Assembly (NCBI GenBank): GCA_965201045.1
Contig: OZ241746.1
Location: forward strand, 5,394,001 to 5,458,000
Length of the DNA stretch: 64,000 nt
Reading direction: 5' to 3'
From: JAPORK01 sp026710285
GTDB taxonomy: Bacteria; Pseudomonadota; Gammaproteobacteria; Pseudomonadales; Endozoicomonadaceae
Numbering within the stretch: the stretch's first letter is position 1; each line of letters opens with the position of its first letter. Positions 55,401 through 64,000 of this stretch are shown here, one piece after another. The notes below the pieces were generated by a model that made no database searches, had not been told where the DNA came from, and saw only the letters and a program-made list of their open reading frames with translations. A program made the translations under genes and the position numbers.

Positions 55401-57969
55401 TTGAAGGTAATGGAAAATTAGTAGCTGGTAATATCCACTGTTTAACTGGTTTGCTGAGTATATTTGCCCGTGAAACCGATATAACAGAACGCCTGCCCTG
55501 TATGTTTTGCTGATAACTGATTACACACCTGTTATTGTCATCATAATGCATTACAGCCATTTCACCATCGGGCAGATGGATCCGGACAACTCTGCCGGTA
55601 TCGTCATAATCCCGTGTAGTATCCAATGTTCCTGCAGTTCCGGAATTGTCAAGAATATAGCTACTTTGGTGGACAATACGTCCATACTTATCATAATAGT
55701 TTTTTTGTACCGGCCACCAGCGACCTGGTTGTTGTTTTCCTGCTTTGTCAACGATTTCAGTAAAGCTTTTCAACACTCTTCCTGCATGATCAAAAATAAC
55801 TTTCTTTTGTAATCCATTCACAGTAGTAATGAGAATCTGATTAAATTTTTTTGATATTGTATATGCATAATGGATACTGGCAGAAAAATTAGTACCTGCA
55901 GAACGTTCTGTTTTGGTAAGTCGGTCCCACGGATCATAGTAATAGCGATCGCTGTCTTTTTTCTCTGCATCTGTTACCATCAGCACCTGATTTGTGAATA
56001 AACTGGTTGTGACATAATGTGATAAAAGACGTTTATTTTCAGATAACGCAATGGTACTATACATCGTTTTAGTATAACTATCAGGGCTTTTTATATAATA
56101 ATAATTTTTGCTCACAGTATCAGGTGAATTAATTTCATTGTTATGACCAGTTAACATAATTCGCTTTAACAAACCATAAGTTAAAAGGTCATTCGGATTA
56201 TTGTAATAATAACGAATGGTTGTTAGCTGTTGATTGCCAGACTTTACTTTTTGACGATATAGTACAGAGAGATAACCTGTACCATTGTGATTGATTTTTT
56301 TATGATAATAATTATAGGTTGTAATTGGTAATGGCGAATTTGTACTCATTTTGGTATCCGCAGGATATAGTGTTGTTGACTTCAGCAATGTAGCAAAATA
56401 CCATGCTTTTGAAACAGCCGGACAGGAAACATCACCATTTAACGGGCAATAATGGTTAACCATTACACGCCCATAGACATCTTTTTGTCTGATAACTCTT
56501 CCTTGTGAATCATAATGCGCAGTTGCTGTAGTTACGGCAGGTGTATCTGTTGCATCCCCCCAGACTCGGGTTATTACTTTTAAAGGCAGACTATAGGTAA
56601 CAGGTAAATCATTAAAAGAGCTGTGTGCACAGCCATCAGACTGATCTTCACGACAAAAAAAATAGTGCGCTGCAGATAAAATATGTCCGGTCCGATCACT
56701 GACCTGTTGTTCATCTGTCATCAGATGATATTTATTGTAAGTGCGAATTTCCCGTATAAGACCGTTATCCTGCTCAGTCTGATATGTATAACTAACCGGG
56801 GCTTCAAACAATATATCTTTTGGTGAATCATTGCTGATATTTAATTTAGAATTAAACCCGAGATAATTATGTTCATTTATATTTGTTTTGCCATATCGGT
56901 AGTGGCTGGTCATCACAGGCTGACCAAAACCCGGGTCTGCTGTTTCTTTAACAACAGCACACAACGCGTGGGTGGCTGATTTGTTATATGTCAATATTTT
57001 TATTTCATCACTGCAATTATAAGCAATCCGGTTGACTAATCCTGTTGGATAATCAACACCTGTCATAAAATGTTGTAGATAATGAAAAAAAATACCATTA
57101 TGTGTATGTTCATTGAATGAAGGTAATGTAATACGATGTATTTCATTATCTTTGTTATAAATTAACACGACAACCGGCTGACCACTACTTCCCTGACTAA
57201 TGACTGAAACAGCGTGACGCGTTCTGCGCAATTTAATAATATGATTTTCATCATCTCTTATCCATTGCAACAGATGAGTACCGGGTATATAACTGAAACG
57301 GACACTCCACCCATCCTGTTGCTCTAAACGCACTTCATAGCCTTCATGATTAAGTGTTTCCCGTAAACCATTGGCATACGTAATCACAAAGTGTGTACTG
57401 ATATCACCCTGAATAAGCATATCTCGTAGTTTATGATACAGCGGCCACCAGTGACCATCAGGCTGTTTTTTTAAATAAAAGTTTTGTCCAAATGATGTCG
57501 TCAGTTGATGTGTAACTGGATTGAAATGGGTCAAATTCCAGCTCCAGCCTCTTCCCAGTCCATCGGGATTCGCTAAAGCACCACTGCTATAATTAACTTC
57601 CAGTTTAATATCAGGACCATGCCCTAAATTGCTAAGCATACTTCCTGCTTTTACATAAGCACTGAGAATACCTGTACGCGGATCAACAGTTGTTCCCCAG
57701 GTCTTTTGAAAATTAAATGCATTTGCCCATGGTTCTTGTTCAGCAGACCCTGAAGAATTAACAAGTTGTTTTTTTTCTAAATTTGATACAGAATCAGAAT
57801 ATTTATTATTTATCGTTTTTTTTGTAACATAACCTAAATGATAAAAACGACTAATGTATTTATGATTTAATTTATTTTTTTGTACATCAGATACTGAACA
57901 AAATAAATTTCCTGCATAATATAACATTACCAAAAAACAAAAATACTGTCTTTTATATTGAATTAACAT
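52423..57969 (-). CDS. RHS repeat protein, copy 4
   Basis: RHS protein of 1848 residues. It is the most divergent shell of the five, with many private changes in the YD repeats (for example VRYLEDNKQQWFIYY). N-terminus is of the copy 3 type, but the tail is of the copy 5 type (ILLAHMLTGETL, LDEFL, FPYPG). Cys1696 (IGCDTGTILL) and His1783 (VQGCNHMAIL) are kept, followed by YQFYFNS. DPAG and DPSG motifs are intact. The start ATG has only a weak ribosome binding site. Confidence 0.85.
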   Translation of the reverse strand: MLIQYKRQYFCFLVMLYYAGNLFCSVSDVQKNKLNHKYISRFYHLGYVTKKTINNKYSDSVSNLEKKQLVNSSGSAEQEPWANAFNFQKTWGTTVDPRTGILSAYVKAGSMLSNLGHGPDIKLEVNYSSGALANPDGLGRGWSWNLTHFNPVTHQLTTSFGQNFYLKKQPDGHWWPLYHKLRDMLIQGDISTHFVITYANGLRETLNHEGYEVRLEQQDGWSVRFSYIPGTHLLQWIRDDENHIIKLRRTRHAVSVISQGSSGQPVVVLIYNKDNEIHRITLPSFNEHTHNGIFFHYLQHFMTGVDYPTGLVNRIAYNCSDEIKILTYNKSATHALCAVVKETADPGFGQPVMTSHYRYGKTNINEHNYLGFNSKLNISNDSPKDILFEAPVSYTYQTEQDNGLIREIRTYNKYHLMTDEQQVSDRTGHILSAAHYFFCREDQSDGCAHSSFNDLPVTYSLPLKVITRVWGDATDTPAVTTATAHYDSQGRVIRQKDVYGRVMVNHYCPLNGDVSCPAVSKAWYFATLLKSTTLYPADTKMSTNSPLPITTYNYYHKKINHNGTGYLSVLYRQKVKSGNQQLTTIRYYYNNPNDLLTYGLLKRIMLTGHNNEINSPDTVSKNYYYIKSPDSYTKTMYSTIALSENKRLLSHYVTTSLFTNQVLMVTDAEKKDSDRYYYDPWDRLTKTERSAGTNFSASIHYAYTISKKFNQILITTVNGLQKKVIFDHAGRVLKSFTEIVDKAGKQQPGRWWPVQKNYYDKYGRIVHQSSYILDNSGTAGTLDTTRDYDDTGRVVRIHLPDGEMAVMHYDDNNRCVISYQQNIQGRRSVISVSRANILSKPVKQWILPATNFPLPSTRSLCINSDKRPEAQVSVITYDGFGRQVAAQDPAGRIVKQHYDPLGRLTDTFDPVGDRIHSVYNLTGQVIQSWVYPASGGSYLLSSSHYNKAGQLIWHAGEDGRRTIYTYTVDGQVATVTTPNRHVFSWKYNFLNLPVRYLEDNKQQWFIYYDPVTLNVQRKEDITGIKNYFYRDDGLTKQLTFKGRNSYPDYKLQWEYDNNRRIVSVTDISGNKKNMQYDWLGRIIRVTYQSYQSHHINTLFIPAYDNFSRIKYIHYGSGMHRIFHYNSWEKKDQITDIQGKQLISQDKITYDISGNIILLHQITENQQSGILHYKYDVLDNLVSMQCQGSSGLPLCPHDTSLTDSKMIQAPIITRQDYTFTSLNRLASIREKLQPVQQQQTISKLTSYHYGDVSVPLRLKSINTAWNKSKPVIHYFTYDDVGNMTVDGQNNHITYNSLNEVTQVILSTGKQSNYKYDGSGQKVIEKSVQGISYLFYCGGVLINEKITSPDQDTHITGYLGVAKTTDGIINEYYESSYKGDISGIFRKNNNQQYSFQQHNIYSPYGMVWHKTTKTLPLYQQTLQAFDGERTDPATGWQFLGNGNRTYNPTQHYFLSEDPAGDGYAFGSNNPIMNTDPSGNSPRWLGEVFKWAGYVSTIGLSALHQRWANITAAVMQAGCIVATMGALAAGAGIAALAGVVAGTAAISSIPVVAAAIPANKGLNIAGNITGIAEMAVATAVGVTSLLPFAVTGEEEIPIFTAPKMLRIKLRENEDPITIDTGGSGPIIKYIPVTESLTDDETTETTSIKPSFFSSPSSRPGYTYAYGDKVPPMFKMDSLHDVTRVWALLRSVTYDHNIGCDTGTILLAHMLTGETLYKKDLDEFLCVQRTYFAYSGPISLKHPLIQAISKILSKTLIFPYEVACYDISHLKFAFAFHKYVVVQGCNHMAILEIGNLDADNNRLFIVYQFYFNSNELKLMVVNADTLANEIFPYPGQKKFRFVGYGVLNVKKT

Positions 57970-58415
57970 TTTACATCAATTAGTGACTATTTTGAAGAAA
58001 TATAAAAAAGGTGATGATTTACTTAAAATCAAATATTTTGGTTTAAAATAAACATAACACCGCTAAAAAAAATATAAATATATCAACTGAATATATTCTA
58101 TACTGGTAACAAAATTCATTATTTATAAATTACAGATACCCTTTAATTATCAACTTAAATATTTATGCTCTAAAAGTTGTCTGCTTATATTTTAATTTGT
58201 GTCAATATTCTTTATATAGTGAAAATAATTGTCTCTTCATAAGACTGAAACAGATGACTTACAACCTAAATTATATAGCAAAATTTTACCCATTATTTTA
58301 TTATTTTCAGTAAAAATGAAAGTTGCTAGCTGTCTACTAATTTCGTATTTTTATTTTTACAGAAACAATAGATAATACATAATGATCCTGATAACTGATT
58401 TTGGTTGGTTATGCC
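57970..58415 (-). repeat. RHS intergenic spacer, copies 4-5
   Basis: 446 bases, the longest spacer. The part next to copy 4 matches the spacer 52112-52340; the rest is unique AT-rich sequence. I see no ORF of immunity-protein size on either strand. Confidence 0.6.
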
Positions 58416-61400
58416 TCATTTTAAAACTGCATAACGAAGAAAAACCAATTTTTTTTCTTTATTAGGATAGGGAAATACCCTGCTGGCAAGGGCATCAATA
58501 GTAACCGTCTCCAGTTTTAGTTCGTCGTTACGGCTACGACCATAGAATTGATAAATATCAAACAATTGGTGATAATTTATGTCAAAACCTGCTGCCTTTA
58601 ATATGGTCGTGTGAGCATAACCCTGAATTAGTAAATACTTATTATAACGAATAGAAGCATGTATCAAATCACCAACATGATAAAATTCAATATCAGATAT
58701 GTAACTTAATGTTTTATCCAATGCCTTATATAAAGCCGCAATATAAGGGTGTTCTGATGTAATCTCTTCTTCAAATTCGAGATATTGGTTTCGCACATAT
58801 AAAAATTCGTCCAGCGTTTTTATATCAAGCGTTTCTCCGGTTAGCATATGTGCCAGTAAAATAACGCCGACATCACAGTTTATAGCTTCAATGAATTTTG
58901 TATTTCGCAATGAGGTCCATACCTTAACAACATCTGACGGGCTGTTCATTCTAAAACTTTGGGGGAAGACATAATCATAATTAGAAAAAAATGAAAGTTC
59001 ACTTAATGATTGTACTGTCGTCTCAGCATCAGTAAGAGTAAGAGATTTTGTCGCTGAGACAAGTGTGGCGGTTGCTCCGGAACTACCTGTGGCTATTGTT
59101 GAAGGATTTTCTTCAGCTTCATCCTCTCCCGGCTTTAATCTAAGCATCTTAGGAATCGTAAACATGGGCACTGCTTCTGCCTCTTCATTTGTAATAGCAA
59201 AAGGCAATAAACCACTGATTCCTACTGCAACTGAAACTGCCATTTCTGCCATGCCTATAATACTACCTGCCGCATTAACTCCTCTGTTTGCAGGTATTGC
59301 CGCAGCTACAACAGGAATACTACCAATAGCAGCTGTACCTGCAACAACACCTGCCAAAGCAGCCGTACCAGCACCGGCAGCTGCGGCTCCCAGTGTGGCA
59401 ACGGTACATCCCGCCTGTATAACTGCTGCGGTAATGTTAGCCCAGCGTTGGTGTAATGCACTCAAACCCATTGTACTGACATAGCCTGCCCATTTAAAGA
59501 TCTCCCCCAGCCATCTAGGACTATTACCGGACGGATCAGTATTCATTATCGGATTGTTACTGCCAAAGGTGTAACCATCACCTGCAGAATCTTCGCTGAG
59601 GAAATAGCGCTGAGTCGGATTATACGTCCGGTTACCATTACCTAAGAATTGCCATCCTGTGGCAGGATCTGTTCGCTCACCATCGAACTCCTGTAAAGTT
59701 TGCTGATACAGAGGAAGATTCTTTGTCGTTTTATGCCACACCATACCGTAAGGACTGTAAACATTACGCTGCTGCAAGCTGTATTGCTGATTGTCATTTT
59801 TTCTGAAAATACCGGAAATATCACCTTTATAACTACTTTCATAATATTCATTAATGCTTCCGTCTGTGGTTTTAGCCACACCCAAATAACCGGTAATGTG
59901 TGTATCCTGATCAGGACTGGTGATTTTTTCATTTATAAGTGCACCGCCACAGTAGAACAAATAGCTGATACCTTTCAGACTTTGTTCTATCATTTCCTGT
60001 CCGCTACCATCATAGCTGTAATTACTCTGTTTTCCTGTAGATGAAATGACCCGGGTAACTTCATTCAATGCATTATAAGTAATGTGATTATTTTGTCCGT
60101 CTACGGTCATATTACCAACATGATCATAAGTGAAATGTTGTATAACCGGTTTGCTTTGACTCCATGCAGTACTGATGCTTTGAAGACGTAAAGGTACTGA
60201 TACATCACCATAGTGATAGCTAGTTACTTTACTGATTGTTTGCTGCTGTTGTGTTGGTTGCAATATTTCCCGGACACTTGCAAGTCGGTTAAGTGGTGTA
60301 AAAGCGTAATCCTGATGAGTAATGACGGGTGCCTGTAGCAGTTTTGAGCCGGTAAGCGATGTATCATGCGGACAAAACGGCAAACCGACTGAACCCTGAC
60401 ATTGCATACTGACAAGATTATCCATTACATCATACTGGTAATGCAGTGTGCCTGACTGTTTATTTTCTGTTGTTTGATTAAGCATGATAATATTACTACT
60501 AATATCATGAACCATTTTCCATTGTGATATTAAATGTTTTCTCTGAGTATCGATTACCTGATCTTTCCTTCCCCATGAATCATAATGAAGTACACGATGC
60601 ATACCACTGCCATAATCAATGTATTTAATGCGGGAAAAATCATCATAAGTGGGCACAGATAGCACTTCAGTGTGATTACTTTGATATGACTGATAAATAA
60701 CACGGGCAACACGTCCGAGCCAGTCATATTGGGTATTTTTTTTATTACCGGAAATATCTGTCATACTTATAACACGCTGGTTATTATCATACTTCCATTG
60801 CAGCTTATAATCAGGATAACTGGTTTTTCCTGTAAAGATTAATTGTTTAATTAAACCATCATCTCTGTAGAAATAAGTTTTAATACCTGTGATATCTGTT
60901 TTTCTTTGTACGTTTAAAATAATAGGATTATAACAAACAGACCATTGCTTTTTATTATTGATTGACTTACTAACAGGAAGATTTAAAAGGTTATATTGCC
61001 AGGAAAAAATATGCCGGTCTGGTGTAGTAACGGTAGCAACCTGTCCATCAACCGTATAAGTATAAATAGTACGCTTTCCATCTTCTCCTGCATGCCAGAT
61101 CAGTTGTCCTGCTTTATTATAGCCAGAAGATGATAACAGATATTGCCCTCCGTAAGCAGGATATACCCAGGATTGTATAACCTGTCCAGCGAGATTATAC
61201 ACTAAATGTGTCCGGTTTCCTCCAGGATCAACAGTATCGGTTAAGCGTCCCATTGAATCATAATACTGCTTCACTATTCTGCCCGCAGGATCTTGTGCTG
61301 CAATCTGTCGCCCAAATCCATCGTAAATAATCACTGAAACTCTTGCTTCAGGTCGTTTATCACTGTTAAGACACAGTGATCTTATTGAAGGTAATGGAGA

Positions 61401-63968
61401 GTTAGTAGCTGGTAATATCCATTGTTTAACTGGTTTGCTAAGTATATTTGCCTGTGAAACTGAGATTACAGAACGTTTTCCCTGCCTGTTTTGCTGATAA
61501 CTGATCACACACCGATCACTATCATCATAGTGCATCACAGACATTTCACCATCGGGTAGATGAATCCGAACCACTCTGCCTGTGTCATCATAATCCTGTA
61601 GGGTATCAAGTACTTTTGCAATCCCGGAGTTATCGATGTTATAACTACTTTGTCGGGTAATACGCCCATACTGATCATAGTAATTTTTTTGTACCGGCCA
61701 CCAGTGACCCGGTTGCTGTTTTCCTGCTTTGTCAACAACTTCAGTAAAACTTTTCAATGCTCTTCCGGCTCGGTCAAAAATAATTTTTTTCTGAAATCCA
61801 TTTACAGAAGTAATAAGCACCTGATTAAGATATTTAGATGTCGTATAGTTGTAGTGGATACTGGCAGCAAAACCAGTACCTGAAGAACGTTCCGTTTTTA
61901 TGAGTCGATCCCACGGATCATAGTAATAACGATCGCTGTCTTTTTTCTCTGCATCTGTTACCATCAGGACCTGATTTGTGAATAAACTGGTTGTGACATA
62001 ATATGATACAATACGTTTATTTTCAGATAATTCAATGGTACTATACATCGTTTTAGTATAACTATCAGGGCTTTTTATATAGTAATAGTTTTTGCTCATA
62101 GCATCAGATGAATCAGCCTTATTTTTCTGACCAGTTAATATAATCCGTTCTAACAAACCGTACGTTAACAGATCTTGTGGATTATTGTAATAATAACGGG
62201 TGGTTGTCAGCTGTTGATTACCAGACTTCATTTTTTGACGATACAGTACAGAGAGATAGCCTTTGCCCTTGTGATTGATTTTTTTATGATAGTAATTATA
62301 TGTTGTGACGGGTAATGGTGAATCTGTACTGGCTTTGGTATCAGCAGGATACAGTGTTGTCGATTCCATTAATGCAGAAAAAGGCCACTCTTTTGAAACA
62401 GCCGGGCAGGCAACATCACCATTTAGCGGGCAATAATGGTTAACCGCTACACGTCCATAGACATCTGTTTGCCTGATAACTCTTCCCTGTGAATCATAAT
62501 GCGTAGTTACTGTAGTTACAGCCGGTTTATCTGCCGCATCTCCCCACACCCAGGTTATTATTTTTAAGGGCAGGCTATAGGCAGCAGGTAACTCAGTAAA
62601 AGAACTGTGTGCACAGCCATCAGGACGATCTGTACGACAAAAATAGTAGTGCACTGCGGACAAAATATGTCCGGTTCGATCACTGAACTGTTGTTCATCT
62701 GTCATCAAATGATACTTATTGTAAGTACGAATTTCCCGTATAAGACCATTATCCTGCTCAGTCTGATACGTATAACTAACCGGAGCTTCAAACAAGATAT
62801 CTTTTTGTGAATCATAGGTTGTATTCAGTTTGGAGTTAAACCCGAGATAATTATGTTCATTTATATTTGTTTTACCATATCGGAAGCGGGTGATCATCAC
62901 AGGCTGACCAAAACCTGGGTCTGCTGTTTCTTTAACAACGGCACACAGCGCATGTGGTGCTGCAATGTTATATGCAGAAACTTTTATTTCATCACTGCAA
63001 TTATAAGTAATTCGATTGATTAACCCTGTTGGATAATCAACACCTGTCATAAAATGTTGTATATAGTGAAAATAAATACCATGATATGTATGGTCATTGA
63101 ATGAAGGCAATGTGATACTCTGTATTTCATCATTTTTGTTATGAATTAACACGACAACAGGCTGACCGTTACTTCCCTGGCTAATGACTGAAATAGCATC
63201 ACTGGTTCTGCGTAACTTAATGATATGATTTTCATCATCTCTTATCCATTGCAACAGATGAGTACCAGATATATAACTAAAATGCACACTCCACCCATCC
63301 TGCTGTTCTAAACACACTTCATAGCCTTCATGGTTAAGTGTTTCCCGCAGACCATTAGCATAAGTAATTACAAAATGTGTGCTGACATCACCCTGAATGA
63401 GTATATCATGCAGTTTATGATAAAGTGGCCACCAGTGACCATCAGGCTGTTTTTTCAAATAAAAATTTTGTCCAAATGATGTCGTAAGTTGATGTGTAAC
63501 TGGATTGAAATGGGTTAGATTCCAGCTCCAGCCTCTTCCCAACCCATCGGGATTTGCTAAAGCACTACTACTATAATTAACTTCCAAGTTAATATCAGGA
63601 CCATGCCCTAAATTACTGAGCATACTTCCCGTTTTTACATAAGCACTGAGAATACCGGTACGCGGATCAACAGTAATTCCCCAGTTTTTTTTAAAATTAA
63701 ATGCGTTTGACCATGGTGATTGTTTTCCAGCCCCTGAAGAATTGAGCAATGACTTTTTTTCTGTATTTAATACAGATTTACCATACTCTTCATCTGTTGT
63801 TTTATTATGAAAGTTCTCCAAATTATGAAAATGATCAGTATATTTATTAACTAACTTATTTTTTTGTGTATTAAATATTGCACAGGATGCATTTTCGGTA
63901 TAACACAATAATTCATAAATTAATATTAAAAAAAAATATAAACAATTCATTTTATGTTGCATTAACAC
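58416..63968 (-). CDS. RHS repeat protein, copy 5
   Basis: RHS protein of 1850 residues, last in the window and first in transcription order. The start is GTG at 63968; where copies 1 and 2 have ATGAAA, this copy has ATAAAA, and an in-frame ATG at 63962 is an alternative. Signal segment CLYFFLILIYELLCYTENA is of the copy 1 type. The first DPxG motif is changed to DSAG (SEDSAGDG, near 59588), while DPSG is intact. The tail is of the copy 4 type with Cys1698 (INCDVGVILL) and His1786 (IQGYAHTTIL), followed by YQFYGRS, without Asp or Asn at the usual place. Confidence 0.83.
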   Translation of the reverse strand: MLMQHKMNCLYFFLILIYELLCYTENASCAIFNTQKNKLVNKYTDHFHNLENFHNKTTDEEYGKSVLNTEKKSLLNSSGAGKQSPWSNAFNFKKNWGITVDPRTGILSAYVKTGSMLSNLGHGPDINLEVNYSSSALANPDGLGRGWSWNLTHFNPVTHQLTTSFGQNFYLKKQPDGHWWPLYHKLHDILIQGDVSTHFVITYANGLRETLNHEGYEVCLEQQDGWSVHFSYISGTHLLQWIRDDENHIIKLRRTSDAISVISQGSNGQPVVVLIHNKNDEIQSITLPSFNDHTYHGIYFHYIQHFMTGVDYPTGLINRITYNCSDEIKVSAYNIAAPHALCAVVKETADPGFGQPVMITRFRYGKTNINEHNYLGFNSKLNTTYDSQKDILFEAPVSYTYQTEQDNGLIREIRTYNKYHLMTDEQQFSDRTGHILSAVHYYFCRTDRPDGCAHSSFTELPAAYSLPLKIITWVWGDAADKPAVTTVTTHYDSQGRVIRQTDVYGRVAVNHYCPLNGDVACPAVSKEWPFSALMESTTLYPADTKASTDSPLPVTTYNYYHKKINHKGKGYLSVLYRQKMKSGNQQLTTTRYYYNNPQDLLTYGLLERIILTGQKNKADSSDAMSKNYYYIKSPDSYTKTMYSTIELSENKRIVSYYVTTSLFTNQVLMVTDAEKKDSDRYYYDPWDRLIKTERSSGTGFAASIHYNYTTSKYLNQVLITSVNGFQKKIIFDRAGRALKSFTEVVDKAGKQQPGHWWPVQKNYYDQYGRITRQSSYNIDNSGIAKVLDTLQDYDDTGRVVRIHLPDGEMSVMHYDDSDRCVISYQQNRQGKRSVISVSQANILSKPVKQWILPATNSPLPSIRSLCLNSDKRPEARVSVIIYDGFGRQIAAQDPAGRIVKQYYDSMGRLTDTVDPGGNRTHLVYNLAGQVIQSWVYPAYGGQYLLSSSGYNKAGQLIWHAGEDGKRTIYTYTVDGQVATVTTPDRHIFSWQYNLLNLPVSKSINNKKQWSVCYNPIILNVQRKTDITGIKTYFYRDDGLIKQLIFTGKTSYPDYKLQWKYDNNQRVISMTDISGNKKNTQYDWLGRVARVIYQSYQSNHTEVLSVPTYDDFSRIKYIDYGSGMHRVLHYDSWGRKDQVIDTQRKHLISQWKMVHDISSNIIMLNQTTENKQSGTLHYQYDVMDNLVSMQCQGSVGLPFCPHDTSLTGSKLLQAPVITHQDYAFTPLNRLASVREILQPTQQQQTISKVTSYHYGDVSVPLRLQSISTAWSQSKPVIQHFTYDHVGNMTVDGQNNHITYNALNEVTRVISSTGKQSNYSYDGSGQEMIEQSLKGISYLFYCGGALINEKITSPDQDTHITGYLGVAKTTDGSINEYYESSYKGDISGIFRKNDNQQYSLQQRNVYSPYGMVWHKTTKNLPLYQQTLQEFDGERTDPATGWQFLGNGNRTYNPTQRYFLSEDSAGDGYTFGSNNPIMNTDPSGNSPRWLGEIFKWAGYVSTMGLSALHQRWANITAAVIQAGCTVATLGAAAAGAGTAALAGVVAGTAAIGSIPVVAAAIPANRGVNAAGSIIGMAEMAVSVAVGISGLLPFAITNEEAEAVPMFTIPKMLRLKPGEDEAEENPSTIATGSSGATATLVSATKSLTLTDAETTVQSLSELSFFSNYDYVFPQSFRMNSPSDVVKVWTSLRNTKFIEAINCDVGVILLAHMLTGETLDIKTLDEFLYVRNQYLEFEEEITSEHPYIAALYKALDKTLSYISDIEFYHVGDLIHASIRYNKYLLIQGYAHTTILKAAGFDINYHQLFDIYQFYGRSRNDELKLETVTIDALASRVFPYPNKEKKLVFLRYAVLK

Positions 63969-64000
63969 TTTTATACCATTTAATACATCATGTGAATAAA

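Noticed and set aside
34854..64000. RHS genes as a type VI secretion tip or Tc toxin complex
   Set aside because: No PAAR, VgrG, TcA or TcB-type gene is in the window, and each protein has its own Sec signal. The shell resemblance alone is not enough.
1..64000. tRNA, rRNA, riboswitch or CRISPR array
   Set aside because: None was recognised by reading; no regular short repeats with spacers and no cloverleaf or rRNA signature were seen. A covariance-model scan would be needed to exclude small RNAs.

Overview
The window is a 64 kb piece of an AT-rich gammaproteobacterial genome. Housekeeping genes (miaB-phoH-ybeY-corC, and a Na+-translocating NQR operon) sit beside accessory genes suited to life with an animal host: an L-fucose uptake and oxidation cluster, a membrane-anchored SRCR-domain protein, a predicted tyrosine-phosphorylation effector, and 29 kb of giant secreted RHS proteins. 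Na+-NQR, host-sugar use and eukaryote-like domains together suggest a marine-animal symbiont or parasite, of the Endozoicomonas/Oceanospirillales type. That placement is inference; no rRNA or other marker is present.

Layout. 1-1.4 kb: 5'-truncated FAD-dependent oxidoreductase. 1.4-2.1 kb: dispersed-repeat debris. 2.1-6.5 kb: miaB, phoH, ybeY, corC (+). 6.8-8.6 kb: complete IS1634-type insertion sequence with target duplication. 8.6-9.9 kb: putative effector with two 100-residue repeats carrying EPIYA/ITIM-like tyrosines and an SH3-ligand motif (-). 9.9-10.3 kb: IS and MITE remnants. 10.8-12.2 kb: two paralogous six-cysteine secreted proteins (+). 12.5-18.4 kb: nqrABCDEF (-). 19.2-21.3 kb: reverse transsulfuration pair (+). 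21.5-22 kb: H-NS-like protein (-). 23-24.7 kb: orphan ExbB-like protein, a MITE, an unrecognised gene fragment, and a secreted-protein pseudogene split by a second MITE. 25-34.9 kb: fucose permease (+), SRCR protein (+) and a convergent four-gene fucose oxidation operon (-). 35-64 kb: five tandem RHS genes (-), with more possible beyond the right edge.

How the genes work together. FucP imports L-fucose. The aldo-keto reductase, L-fuconate dehydratase, SDR and FAH-family hydrolase then give the non-phosphorylating route to pyruvate and L-lactate; no lactonase is seen. The SRCR gene lies between two diverged copies of the fucP 3' end and two copies of its own 3' flank, so it is an inserted and rearranged cassette. 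The RHS genes share a Sec signal, a YD-repeat shell, a DPxG autoprocessing region and a hydrophobic stretch, but differ in the C-terminal 200-250 residues. All five tails keep one Cys and one His spaced 87-95 residues apart, a pattern that fits a papain-like cysteine protease fold. No immunity gene lies between them, so a host target is more likely than bacterial competition.
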